This document shows positions 57,314-64,000 of a DNA stretch of 64,000 nucleotides, in pieces. Position 1 is the first letter of the stretch, and the number at the start of each line of letters is the position of its first letter. Source of the DNA: Massilia violaceinigra (GTDB taxonomy: Bacteria > Pseudomonadota > Gammaproteobacteria > Burkholderiales > Burkholderiaceae_D); assembly GCF_002752675.1 (NCBI RefSeq), contig NZ_CP024608.1, forward strand, positions 6,696,001-6,760,000, in the 5' to 3' direction. Made by a program: the position numbers and the translations under genes. The notes below the pieces were generated by a model. That model saw only the letters and a list, made by a program, of their open reading frames with translations, was not told where the DNA came from and did not search any database.

Positions 57314-58468
57314 TCACGCCGCGTCCAGCATCCCGCTATAACACGCATCGGCAAACCCGATCCGGTCGGTGGTCGCATTGCGCGCATCTTCGACGCTGAT
57401 TTTTTTCTCGCGCAGCAGGTTCACCAGCGCCGTATTCATCGAATGGCAGCCCGCGTTGAACTTGCCGGTGCCGCCATCCATCAGCGAGCGCACTTCCGCC
57501 ACCCGGCCGGATTCGATCATGCGCACCACTTCCGGATTCGAGCTCAGGCACTCGGTGGCCAGGTAATACCGCTCGCCCCCGACCGACGGCAGCAAGGCCT
57601 GGCACAGCACCCCGCGCAGGGCACTGGCCAGGGCCTGCGCCTGCGCGTCCGAATTGCCCAGCAGGCGCAGCATCTTCTGCAAACCCAGCTCGGTCGAGCG
57701 CGCGTGCAGGGTCGCCAGTACCAGCGGACCCGATTCGGCCAGCGCCAGCGCTTCCTGCGCGGTCTGGGCGTCGCGGATTTCGCCGATCACAATCACGTCC
57801 GGCCGCTCGCGCAGCGCATCCAGCGCGCCGAGGTAGTAGCTCTCGACGTCGCCGTCGAAGCCCACTTCGCGCTGGGTGATGATGCATTTACGCTGAGGGA
57901 TCAGCGTCTCGACCGGGTCTTCGATGGTGATGATGTGGCCCGAGCGCGTCTTGTTGATCTGGTCGATCATCGAGGCGATCGTGGTCGACTTGCCCTGGCA
58001 GGTGTCGCCGATGATCAGTACCAGCCCGCTGGTGAGCAGCGCGAAATCCTGCTCGGCCGCGCGCAGGCCCAGTTGATTCAGCGGCAGCGGTTCGCGCGGA
58101 AAGCGCCGCACCACGCAGCCGAGCCGCTTCTTGCCCTGGAACGTGAAGCAGTTGGCGCGGATGCGCGCCGTGTGCAGGTCGATCGAACGGTCGAAGGCGC
58201 GGTCGGAAATGCGCTCGGCCCAATCGGGCTCGATCACTTCGAAGAACTCTTCCAGCTCTTCCTTGGTGATCGGCGAATCGGTCACCGCCACCAGCCCTTT
58301 CGGCTGGCGCAGCATCAGCGGACTGTTCTGATGAATGATGATGTCGCTGAAAATCAGCTTGGAATTGAGCAGGTGGAGAATCTGCTCGACCAGGGTGCCG
58401 AACACCGGATGGTCTTCATTCTCCACATAGGTCAGGGTAGGGATTTGCGAGGACTGGTGGTTTTCCAT
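57314..58468 (-). CDS. PilT/PilU-like secretion ATPase
   Basis: A 384-residue hexameric ATPase of the type IV pilus retraction family. It has an N-terminal PAS-like half, an unusual P-loop GDTCQGKSTTIASM instead of the common GATGSGKSTT, ITIEDPVETLIPQ, Walker B region PDVIVIGEIRDAQTAQEAL and the His box LATLHARST. The C-terminal AIRNLIRE-like segment is replaced by ALVNLLREKKISVEDA. The ATG at 58468 was chosen because it begins the hydrophilic start MENHQSSQIPTLTY; the frame extends 84 bases further. It stands alone, away from any pil genes, so it is a paralogue and not the main PilT or PilU. Confidence 0.88.
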   Translation of the reverse strand: MENHQSSQIPTLTYVENEDHPVFGTLVEQILHLLNSKLIFSDIIIHQNSPLMLRQPKGLVAVTDSPITKEELEEFFEVIEPDWAERISDRAFDRSIDLHTARIRANCFTFQGKKRLGCVVRRFPREPLPLNQLGLRAAEQDFALLTSGLVLIIGDTCQGKSTTIASMIDQINKTRSGHIITIEDPVETLIPQRKCIITQREVGFDGDVESYYLGALDALRERPDVIVIGEIRDAQTAQEALALAESGPLVLATLHARSTELGLQKMLRLLGNSDAQAQALASALRGVLCQALLPSVGGERYYLATECLSSNPEVVRMIESGRVAEVRSLMDGGTGKFNAGCHSMNTALVNLLREKKISVEDARNATTDRIGFADACYSGMLDAA

Positions 58469-58579
58469 CTGGCTCTTGGCGTGGTCAATAGTGCCGATAA
58501 TTATAAGTCCAGTCCCCGCAAAAAATTGCATCATTGAAAGATAATTTTTCAAGACGATGCCATTGCGCCCCGTTCGGTG

Positions 58580-59761
58580 TCACTCCAGCGCAACAGCGCG
58601 GCGCGCTCCGGCCAGCCGCGCCAGTCCGCAAGCCACGGCCAGGGCGACAACAGCCGCCAGCGCCGCCACCGGCGCCATGCCGGTGAGCCTGCCGTCGGCC
58701 GCCTCGCCCAACTGCCAGCTGGTCACCAGCGCGGCCGCGCCGATGGCCACATCCTGCACCAGGCTTTGCAGCGACATGAAGCCGGCCCGTTCGTGCGGCG
58801 ACGGCACTTGGCTGACGGTGGCCGCCATGGTCACGTTGCGCCCCGCGTTCCCGGCCATGAACAGCACGAAGAACAGGATCGGCAGCGCCGCGCCGAGCCC
58901 GAAAAACGGCGCCAGGCCGGCGCAGAAGGCGGTCGTGGCCAGCCCCGCCGCCAGCACCGGACCGGTGCGGTCGGCCAGGCGCCCGAGCAGCTGCACCGTC
59001 AAGAGCGCCACCACGCCGCCGGCAAAGTACAGCATGCCCAGCTGCGCGCGCGGAAAGCCCATGTTGAGCAAAAAGTAGGCCGAAAAATGGGGGATCACCA
59101 GGAACGCCGAGAACGCGCTGCCGGCCTGCAGCAGGATCGCCAGGCGCACCGCGGGCCGCGCCAGCAGGATGCGCGCCGAGACCTTCTCGCGCGCGTTCAG
59201 GTGCCCTTCCAACGCCGGCAGCAGGCAGGCCATCGCCACCAGCACCAGCGCCGCCAGCGCCGCCACCATATAGAACGGCGCCTGCCAGCCACCAGCGCGC
59301 GCCAGCTCCAGCCCGAGCGGCACGCCGGCGATCGCCGCCAGCGAAAAACCCAGCATCACCTTGGCCATGGCCTTGCCGCGCTGTTCGGGCGGGGTCAGGT
59401 CGATCACGATGGCCATGCCGATCGCCACCGCCGGCCCGCCAAAAGCGCCGGTGAGCGCGCGCGCCACCATCAGCGCCGGCAAGCCATGGCAAAAAGTGGT
59501 CGCCAGCGTCGCCAGCGCCAGCAGGCCGAAGGTGAGCAGCAGCGCTGGTTTGCGGTTGAAGCGGTCGAGCAGGCGGAACGTCACGAGGCCGGACACCGCC
59601 GACGCCAGCGTGTAAGCGGCGGCCAGCCAGCCCAGGCGGTCGAGCGCAAAGCCATGTTCGCGCGCCAGGTCCGGCCCGAGCGGCAGCACCATCATGAAGT
59701 CGACCAGATACACGAACTGCAGCGCCGCGACCAGCAAAATCGCGCGGGACGGCTTAGACAT
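58580..59761 (-). CDS. MFS transporter, probable siderophore exporter
   Basis: A 393-residue major-facilitator protein with 12 predicted membrane helices and the MFS loop motif DRFNRKPALLLTFG between helices 2 and 3. It overlaps the DAHP synthase gene by 8 bases and lies beside a Fur-box-containing promoter region and catecholate siderophore genes, so export of the siderophore (a role like that of EntS) is the likely function. No close match to EntS is claimed; drug efflux is the alternative. Confidence 0.85.
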   Translation of the reverse strand: MSKPSRAILLVAALQFVYLVDFMMVLPLGPDLAREHGFALDRLGWLAAAYTLASAVSGLVTFRLLDRFNRKPALLLTFGLLALATLATTFCHGLPALMVARALTGAFGGPAVAIGMAIVIDLTPPEQRGKAMAKVMLGFSLAAIAGVPLGLELARAGGWQAPFYMVAALAALVLVAMACLLPALEGHLNAREKVSARILLARPAVRLAILLQAGSAFSAFLVIPHFSAYFLLNMGFPRAQLGMLYFAGGVVALLTVQLLGRLADRTGPVLAAGLATTAFCAGLAPFFGLGAALPILFFVLFMAGNAGRNVTMAATVSQVPSPHERAGFMSLQSLVQDVAIGAAALVTSWQLGEAADGRLTGMAPVAALAAVVALAVACGLARLAGARRAVALE

Positions 59762-60836
59762 CGCGGCCCTCCCGCAGCGCCGCCACGCTCTCGCGCAGGG
59801 CCTCGCGCGCAGCGCGCAGCATGGCTGCCGTCTCGGCCCAGTCGACGCACGGGTCGGTCACCGAGCAGCCATAGCGCAGGGCGGACAGTTCGGCCGGGAT
59901 GGCCTGGTTGCCCGCCTCGATGAAACTTTCGATCATCACGCCGGCCACGCTGCGGTTTCCCGCCAGGCGCTGGCGCACCACGTCGTCCAGCACGCGCGCC
60001 TGCAAGGTGTGGTTCTTGTTCGAGTTATCGTGCGCGCAGTCGATCACGATATTCGGCGGCAGGCCGCCCTTCTCCAGCGCCTGCCCGGCCAGCGCCACGC
60101 AGGCCGCGTCGTAATTGGGACGCCCGCCGCCGCCGCGCAGCACCAGGTGCCCATACGGATTGCCCGGCGTGCGGATCACCGCCGCGCGGCCATCGGCATC
60201 GATGCCCAGAAAAGCATGCGGATGCGAGCTCGATGCGATGGCGTTCACCGCGGTGTCGACCTTGCCGTCGGTGCCGTTCTTGAAGCCGACCGGCACGCCC
60301 AGGCCCGACGCCATTTCGCGGTGCGTCTGCGATTCCGTGGTGCGCGCGCCGATCGCCGCCCAGCTGATCAGCTCACCCACATACTGCGGCGACACCGGAT
60401 CGAGCGTCTCGGTCGCCGCCGGCAAACCCAGTTGGGCCACATCGATCAGGAAGCGCCGCGCCAGCGCCAGGCCCTCGGCGATGCGGAACGATCCATCCAT
60501 GCGCGGATCGTTGATCAGCCCTTTCCAGCCGATGCGCGTGCGCGGCTTTTCGAAGTACACGCGCATGACGACGAACAGCGTGTCGGCCACTTCATCGGCC
60601 AGCGCCTTGAGCCGGCGCGCGTAATCGAGCCCCGCATGCAGGTCGTGGATCGAACAGGGGCCGACCACCACCATCAGGCGCGGGTCGCGCCGGTCGAGGA
60701 CATCGCGCACGCTCTGGCGTGCGGCGCCGATGAGCAGCGCCGTGCTGTCCGACAGCGGCAACTGCGCGCGCAATTCGGCGGGCGACGGCAAGGCGCCGGG
60801 CGTGTCGTGCGAGAGCGGAGACAGGTCGCGCTTCAT
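59754..60836 (-). CDS. 3-Deoxy-7-phosphoheptulonate (DAHP) synthase, class I
   Basis: A 360-residue enzyme that condenses phosphoenolpyruvate and erythrose 4-phosphate, the first step to chorismate. It has the family motifs VVGPCSIHD, MRVYFEKPRTRIGWKG, GFKNGTDG and CAHDNSNKNH. It resembles the AroF/AroG/AroH group; which aromatic end product inhibits it cannot be decided from the sequence. It is placed in a siderophore locus under probable iron control, so it is likely an extra synthase that supplies chorismate for 2,3-dihydroxybenzoate when iron is low. The MFS gene overlaps its end by 8 bases. Confidence 0.93.
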   Translation of the reverse strand: MKRDLSPLSHDTPGALPSPAELRAQLPLSDSTALLIGAARQSVRDVLDRRDPRLMVVVGPCSIHDLHAGLDYARRLKALADEVADTLFVVMRVYFEKPRTRIGWKGLINDPRMDGSFRIAEGLALARRFLIDVAQLGLPAATETLDPVSPQYVGELISWAAIGARTTESQTHREMASGLGVPVGFKNGTDGKVDTAVNAIASSSHPHAFLGIDADGRAAVIRTPGNPYGHLVLRGGGGRPNYDAACVALAGQALEKGGLPPNIVIDCAHDNSNKNHTLQARVLDDVVRQRLAGNRSVAGVMIESFIEAGNQAIPAELSALRYGCSVTDPCVDWAETAAMLRAAREALRESVAALREGRDV

Positions 60837-60969
60837 GCGTGCTCACTCCGGGTAGTGGCGTGAACGGCAAGGGCCGCCGCGGCATGCGGTGGCAAGCCCG
60901 GTTGGCGGGCGGCGGGGTGCGGTACGGGCATGATAGGTCTTTTCAGGTGTGATGAACATTTCGTCATCG

Positions 60970-60998
60970 TTGACAGGCGTGAAACTTAAGCATACCAT
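60970..60998 (+). promoter_or_regulatory. Candidate promoter for entC
   Basis: A perfect -35 TTGACA (60970-60975), a 17-bp spacer and a -10-like TACCAT (60993-60998) lie upstream of entC. The first Fur-box-like site begins 8 bases downstream, so Fur bound there would block initiation. Confidence 0.5.
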
Positions 60999-61005
60999 AA
61001 TCAGT

Positions 61006-61030
61006 AAATGCGAATCAATCTCATTTGCAT
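61006..61030. promoter_or_regulatory. Fur-box-like operator 1
   Basis: On the minus strand GCAAATGAGATTGATTCGCATTT resembles the known Fur consensus (AATGAGAATGATTCTCATT type), with symmetric TGC...GCA ends. It lies between the DAHP synthase and entC genes. Confidence 0.65.
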
Positions 61031-61043
61031 TAATATTTAGATT

Positions 61044-61062
61044 GTAAATGATAATCATTATG
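61044..61062. promoter_or_regulatory. Fur-box-like operator 2
   Basis: GTAAATGATAATCATTATG matches 16 of 19 positions of the classical E. coli Fur box GATAATGATAATCATTATC. It lies 70 bases before the entC ATG. Confidence 0.8.
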
Positions 61063-61131
61063 ATCTATAGTTCGGCCCCGCCTACCCGGCGAATCGCTCC
61101 GACTGCCCTCCTCACGCAAGGAATATTCACG

Positions 61132-62340
61132 ATGAATGACAGACTGCACGGCCACTATCTGAGCCGTTCCAGCGCGGCCGATCTCCGCGCGCATTACGAA
61201 ACTGGCGCCACCCTGTTCTCGTCGCCCGGCCACACGCTGCTGGCCAGCGGCAAGCGCAGCATCCTGCCGCCGCAATCCGGATCCGCGCTGGCCGGCGCCG
61301 CTGCGGACCTGCTGCGCTCCGCGCGCCGCGACGGTACCGCGACCCCGGTGATGATCGGCGCCGTGCCGTTCCTGGCCGACGCTCCGGCGCACCTATTCAT
61401 TCCCGAGCACGTGATGATGGCGACCGGCCCGGCCAATCTGCCTGCCGCAACCCCGCAAGCACCACCGGCGCGCGCCCGCTTCCCGCGCACCATCGCATCC
61501 GTTCCCACGCAAGACCAGTACCAGCGTGCCGTGGCCCAGGCGGTCGAACGCATCCGCGCCGGTCGGCTTGAAAAGGTGGTGCTGTCGCGCTCACTGACCC
61601 TCGAAACCGAGATCGACGTGGCCGGCCTGCTGGCACGCCTTGGCGCGCGCAACGCGCACGGCTACACCTTCGCCATCGATCTCGCGCCGGACCACGACGG
61701 CCGCCGCACTCTGATCGGCGCCAGTCCCGAGCTGCTGCTCTCGCGCCATGGCACCCGTGTGCGCTGCCATCCGCTGGCCGGCTCGATCCCGCGCAGCGCC
61801 GACCCGCATGAAGACCAGCGCCGCGCGCAAGGCTTGCTGCAGTCGGAAAAGGACCTGCACGAACACGCGCTGGTGGCCGACATGGTGGCCGATTCGCTGC
61901 GTCCGTACTGCCACTCGGTGACCGTGCCGGCCGTGCCGTCGCTGATCGCCACACCCACCATGTGGCACCTGGGCAGCGAAGTGACGGCGCAACTGAACGA
62001 GCCCGGTATGAGTTCGCTCGCGCTGGCAATGGCGCTGCACCCCACGCCAGCCGTTTGCGGCCATCCCGCCGCACTGGCGCGCAGCTTCATCAGCGAGGCG
62101 GAAGGCTTCGACCGTGGTTTCTTCGCCGGTCTGGTGGGCTGGATGGACGCCAACGGCGACGGCGAATGGGCAGTCACCCTGCGCTGCGCCGAAGTGGGCA
62201 CCCACAGCGCCACCCTGTACGCCGGCGCCGGCATCGTGGCCGGATCGGACCCCGAACTCGAATTCCTCGAAACGTCCGGCAAGCTGCGCACCATGCTGCG
62301 CGCAATGGGCCTCGAAGCGGTGCTGGAGGAAGCGGCATGA
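61132..62340 (+). CDS. entC: Isochorismate synthase EntC
   Basis: A 402-residue chorismate-utilising enzyme that converts chorismate to isochorismate, the first step of 2,3-dihydroxybenzoate synthesis. It carries the family segments [40 protein letters not shown] and [11 protein letters not shown]. The ATG at 61132 has AAGGA upstream; the frame starting at 61048 overlaps the Fur box and is rejected. The stop overlaps the entE start (ATGA). Use of the product by EntB and EntE downstream supports isochorismate over salicylate synthase. Confidence 0.94.
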   Translation: MNDRLHGHYLSRSSAADLRAHYETGATLFSSPGHTLLASGKRSILPPQSGSALAGAAADLLRSARRDGTATPVMIGAVPFLADAPAHLFIPEHVMMATGPANLPAATPQAPPARARFPRTIASVPTQDQYQRAVAQAVERIRAGRLEKVVLSRSLTLETEIDVAGLLARLGARNAHGYTFAIDLAPDHDGRRTLIGASPELLLSRHGTRVRCHPLAGSIPRSADPHEDQRRAQGLLQSEKDLHEHALVADMVADSLRPYCHSVTVPAVPSLIATPTMWHLGSEVTAQLNEPGMSSLALAMALHPTPAVCGHPAALARSFISEAEGFDRGFFAGLVGWMDANGDGEWAVTLRCAEVGTHSATLYAGAGIVAGSDPELEFLETSGKLRTMLRAMGLEAVLEEAA

Positions 62341-63980
62341 CCAGTGACTATCTGCCCGGTTTCACCCCGTATCCCGACGACTTTGCGGCGCGCTATCGCG
62401 AAGCCGGCTACTGGACCGGTGAAACCTTTGGCTCTCTCCTGCGCACCCGCGCGCTTGTTCATCCCGACAGCGTCGCCCTGGTGTGCGGCGCGCGCCGCTG
62501 GAGCTATGCCGAACTCGATCGGCGCGCCGACCGCTTCGCCGCTGGCCTGATCCGCCTGGGCATCGCCCCGCGCAACCGCGTGGTCGTGCAACTGCCCAAC
62601 GTGGCCGAATTCTTTGTCGCCTGCTTCGCCCTGTTCCGCATCGGCGCGCTGCCCGTGTTTGCCCTGCCCGCGCACCGCCGCCACGAAATCGGCCACCTGT
62701 GCGCGCTTACCGATGCCGCCGCCTACCTCATCGCCGACAGCGACGCCGGCTTCGACTACCGCACCCTGGCGCGCGAAGTGATGGCCGAAGTGCCGGCGCT
62801 GGCGCGTGTGATCGTGCTGGGCGACGCCGCCGAATTCATCTCTTTCGACTCGCTGTATGAAGATGCAGCGCCGATTGCCGGCCCGCAGCCGGGCGACGTG
62901 GCCTTCCTGCAGCTCTCCGGCGGCACCACCGGCCTGCCCAAGCTGATCCCGCGCACCCACGACGACTATTTATATAGCGTGCGCGCCAGCGCCGACATCT
63001 GCGAACTTGACCGCGACAGCGTGTATTTATGCGCCCTGCCGGTCGCGCACAACTTCCCAATGAGTTCCCCGGGCAGCTTCGGCGTATTCCACGCGGGCGG
63101 CTGCGTGGTGCTGGCGCGCCGGCCCACGCCGGACGACGCCTTCCCGCTGATCGAAGCCGAAGGCGTGACCATCACCGCGCTGGTGCCGCCGCTGGCCATG
63201 GTGTGGCTGGACGCCGCCGGCGCCACCCGCCACAAGCTGGGTAGCCTGAAACTGCTGCAAGTGGGCGGCGCGCGCCTCTCCGCCGAAGCGGCATGCCGCG
63301 TCGGGCCGGTGCTCGGCTGCGCCCTGCAGCAGGTATTCGGCATGGCCGAAGGCCTGGTCAACTACACCCGTCCTGACGACTCGCCCGAACTGACCGCCAA
63401 TACGCAGGGCCGCCCGATCTCGCCAGCGGACGAAGTCCGCATCGTCGACGATGAAGACCGCGACCTGCCGGACGCCGAAATCGGCCACCTGCTCACGCGC
63501 GGTCCGTACACCATCCGCGGCTACTACCGCGCCGAAGAACACAACGCGCGCGCCTTTACCAGCGACGGTTTCTACCGCACCGGGGATCTGGTGATGCGCC
63601 TGCCGTCCGGCCACCTGGTGGTCGAAGGCCGCGCCAAGGACCAGATCAACCGCGGCGGCGACAAGGTCGCAGCCGAGGAAGTCGAGAACCACCTGCTGGC
63701 CCACCCCGGCGTGCACGACGCCGCGCTGGTGTCGATGCCGGACGCCTACCTGGGCGAGCGCAGTTGCGCCTTCATCGTCACGCGCGGCGCGCCGGTGCGG
63801 GCGATTGAACTGACGCGCTTCCTGCGCGAACGCGGGGTGGCCCAGTACAAGATCCCCGACCGCATCGAATTCGTCGAGCGCTTCCCCACCACCGGCGTCG
63901 GCAAAGTTAACAAACGCCAGCTGCGCGAACAGATCGCCCAGCTGATCGGCACTCAATCACAAGATCGGCAAGCACCATGA
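62337..63980 (+). CDS. entE: 2,3-Dihydroxybenzoate--AMP ligase EntE
   Basis: A 547-residue adenylating enzyme that activates 2,3-dihydroxybenzoate for loading on the aryl carrier protein of EntB. The AMP-binding motif is [18 protein letters not shown]. Later conserved segments are [25 protein letters not shown] and [20 protein letters not shown], the last typical of aryl-acid ligases, and the C-terminal lysine region [12 protein letters not shown] is present. It overlaps entC at the start and entB at the end by ATGA, so entC-E-B is one tightly coupled operon. Confidence 0.95.
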   Translation: MTSDYLPGFTPYPDDFAARYREAGYWTGETFGSLLRTRALVHPDSVALVCGARRWSYAELDRRADRFAAGLIRLGIAPRNRVVVQLPNVAEFFVACFALFRIGALPVFALPAHRRHEIGHLCALTDAAAYLIADSDAGFDYRTLAREVMAEVPALARVIVLGDAAEFISFDSLYEDAAPIAGPQPGDVAFLQLSGGTTGLPKLIPRTHDDYLYSVRASADICELDRDSVYLCALPVAHNFPMSSPGSFGVFHAGGCVVLARRPTPDDAFPLIEAEGVTITALVPPLAMVWLDAAGATRHKLGSLKLLQVGGARLSAEAACRVGPVLGCALQQVFGMAEGLVNYTRPDDSPELTANTQGRPISPADEVRIVDDEDRDLPDAEIGHLLTRGPYTIRGYYRAEEHNARAFTSDGFYRTGDLVMRLPSGHLVVEGRAKDQINRGGDKVAAEEVENHLLAHPGVHDAALVSMPDAYLGERSCAFIVTRGAPVRAIELTRFLRERGVAQYKIPDRIEFVERFPTTGVGKVNKRQLREQIAQLIGTQSQDRQAP

Positions 63981-64000
63981 CCATCCCGAAAATCGCCTCC
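63977..64000 (+). CDS. entB: Start of isochorismatase EntB (partial, cut by window end)
   Basis: Only the first eight codons are present (MTIPKIAS). They match the start of E. coli EntB (MAIPKL), and the ATG overlaps the entE stop as in the enterobactin gene order. The remainder lies outside the window. Confidence 0.7.

Overview
The window reads as chromosomal DNA of a high-GC betaproteobacterium, most likely Oxalobacteraceae (Massilia or a close relative). This is inferred from several things together: the trxB / ftsK-lolA-rarA-serS order, the hemC-hemD-hemX-hemY operon, a PEP-CTERM protein with a post-PEP-CTERM-like partner, a very long RpoD, and the general protein style. No rRNA, CRISPR array, prophage or intact insertion sequence was seen. 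Two tRNA genes are present, both tRNA-Ser(CGA).

Left part (1-20.7 kb). msrA is followed by a duplicated module: two paralogous plus-strand membrane proteins interleaved with three paralogous minus-strand cysteine-cluster/one-TM proteins. Next come two tRNA-Ser genes directly downstream of serS. The conserved block serS, rarA, lolA, ftsK (all minus) and divergent trxB follows, with lineage-specific small genes inserted into it. One of these, a TonB-C-terminal-like protein, has an in-frame TAG inside what looks like its signal peptide. Then an Smr protein, a UPF0126/TRIC channel, glnB, the long glutamine-dependent nadE, a FemAB-like acyltransferase and a VOC protein.

Middle (20.9-36 kb, the most accessory-looking region). 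An orphan 954-residue cytosolic protein of unknown function is followed by a LysR regulator divergent from a six- to seven-gene set: TonB-dependent receptor, alpha/beta hydrolase, then a complete branched-chain-amino-acid-type ABC importer. A perfect 24-bp palindrome sits in the LysR/receptor intergenic region. This looks like an uptake-and-hydrolysis unit for an unidentified substrate. A PEP-CTERM protein, a post-PEP-CTERM-like protein and a PA-domain HExxH protease follow as overlapping genes.

Right part (36-64 kb). Housekeeping genes: ppa, hemYXDC, ppc, a DUF4124 protein, an orphan NarL-type sensor kinase, rpoD, a ProQ-type RNA chaperone, and an RNase D-like exonuclease. Then a secreted ricin-lectin/Fn3/sugar dehydrogenase, RidA, a second LysR divergent from two c-type cytochrome genes, a Fic remnant, and a PilT/PilU-like ATPase. 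The window closes with an iron-regulated catecholate siderophore locus: DAHP synthase and an MFS transporter diverge from entC-entE-entB, with two Fur-box-like sites between. entB is cut by the window edge.

Four imperfect long palindromes of one family lie between genes, three of them between convergent genes. Almost all of the long antisense ORFs are shadows caused by GC-rich codon bias.
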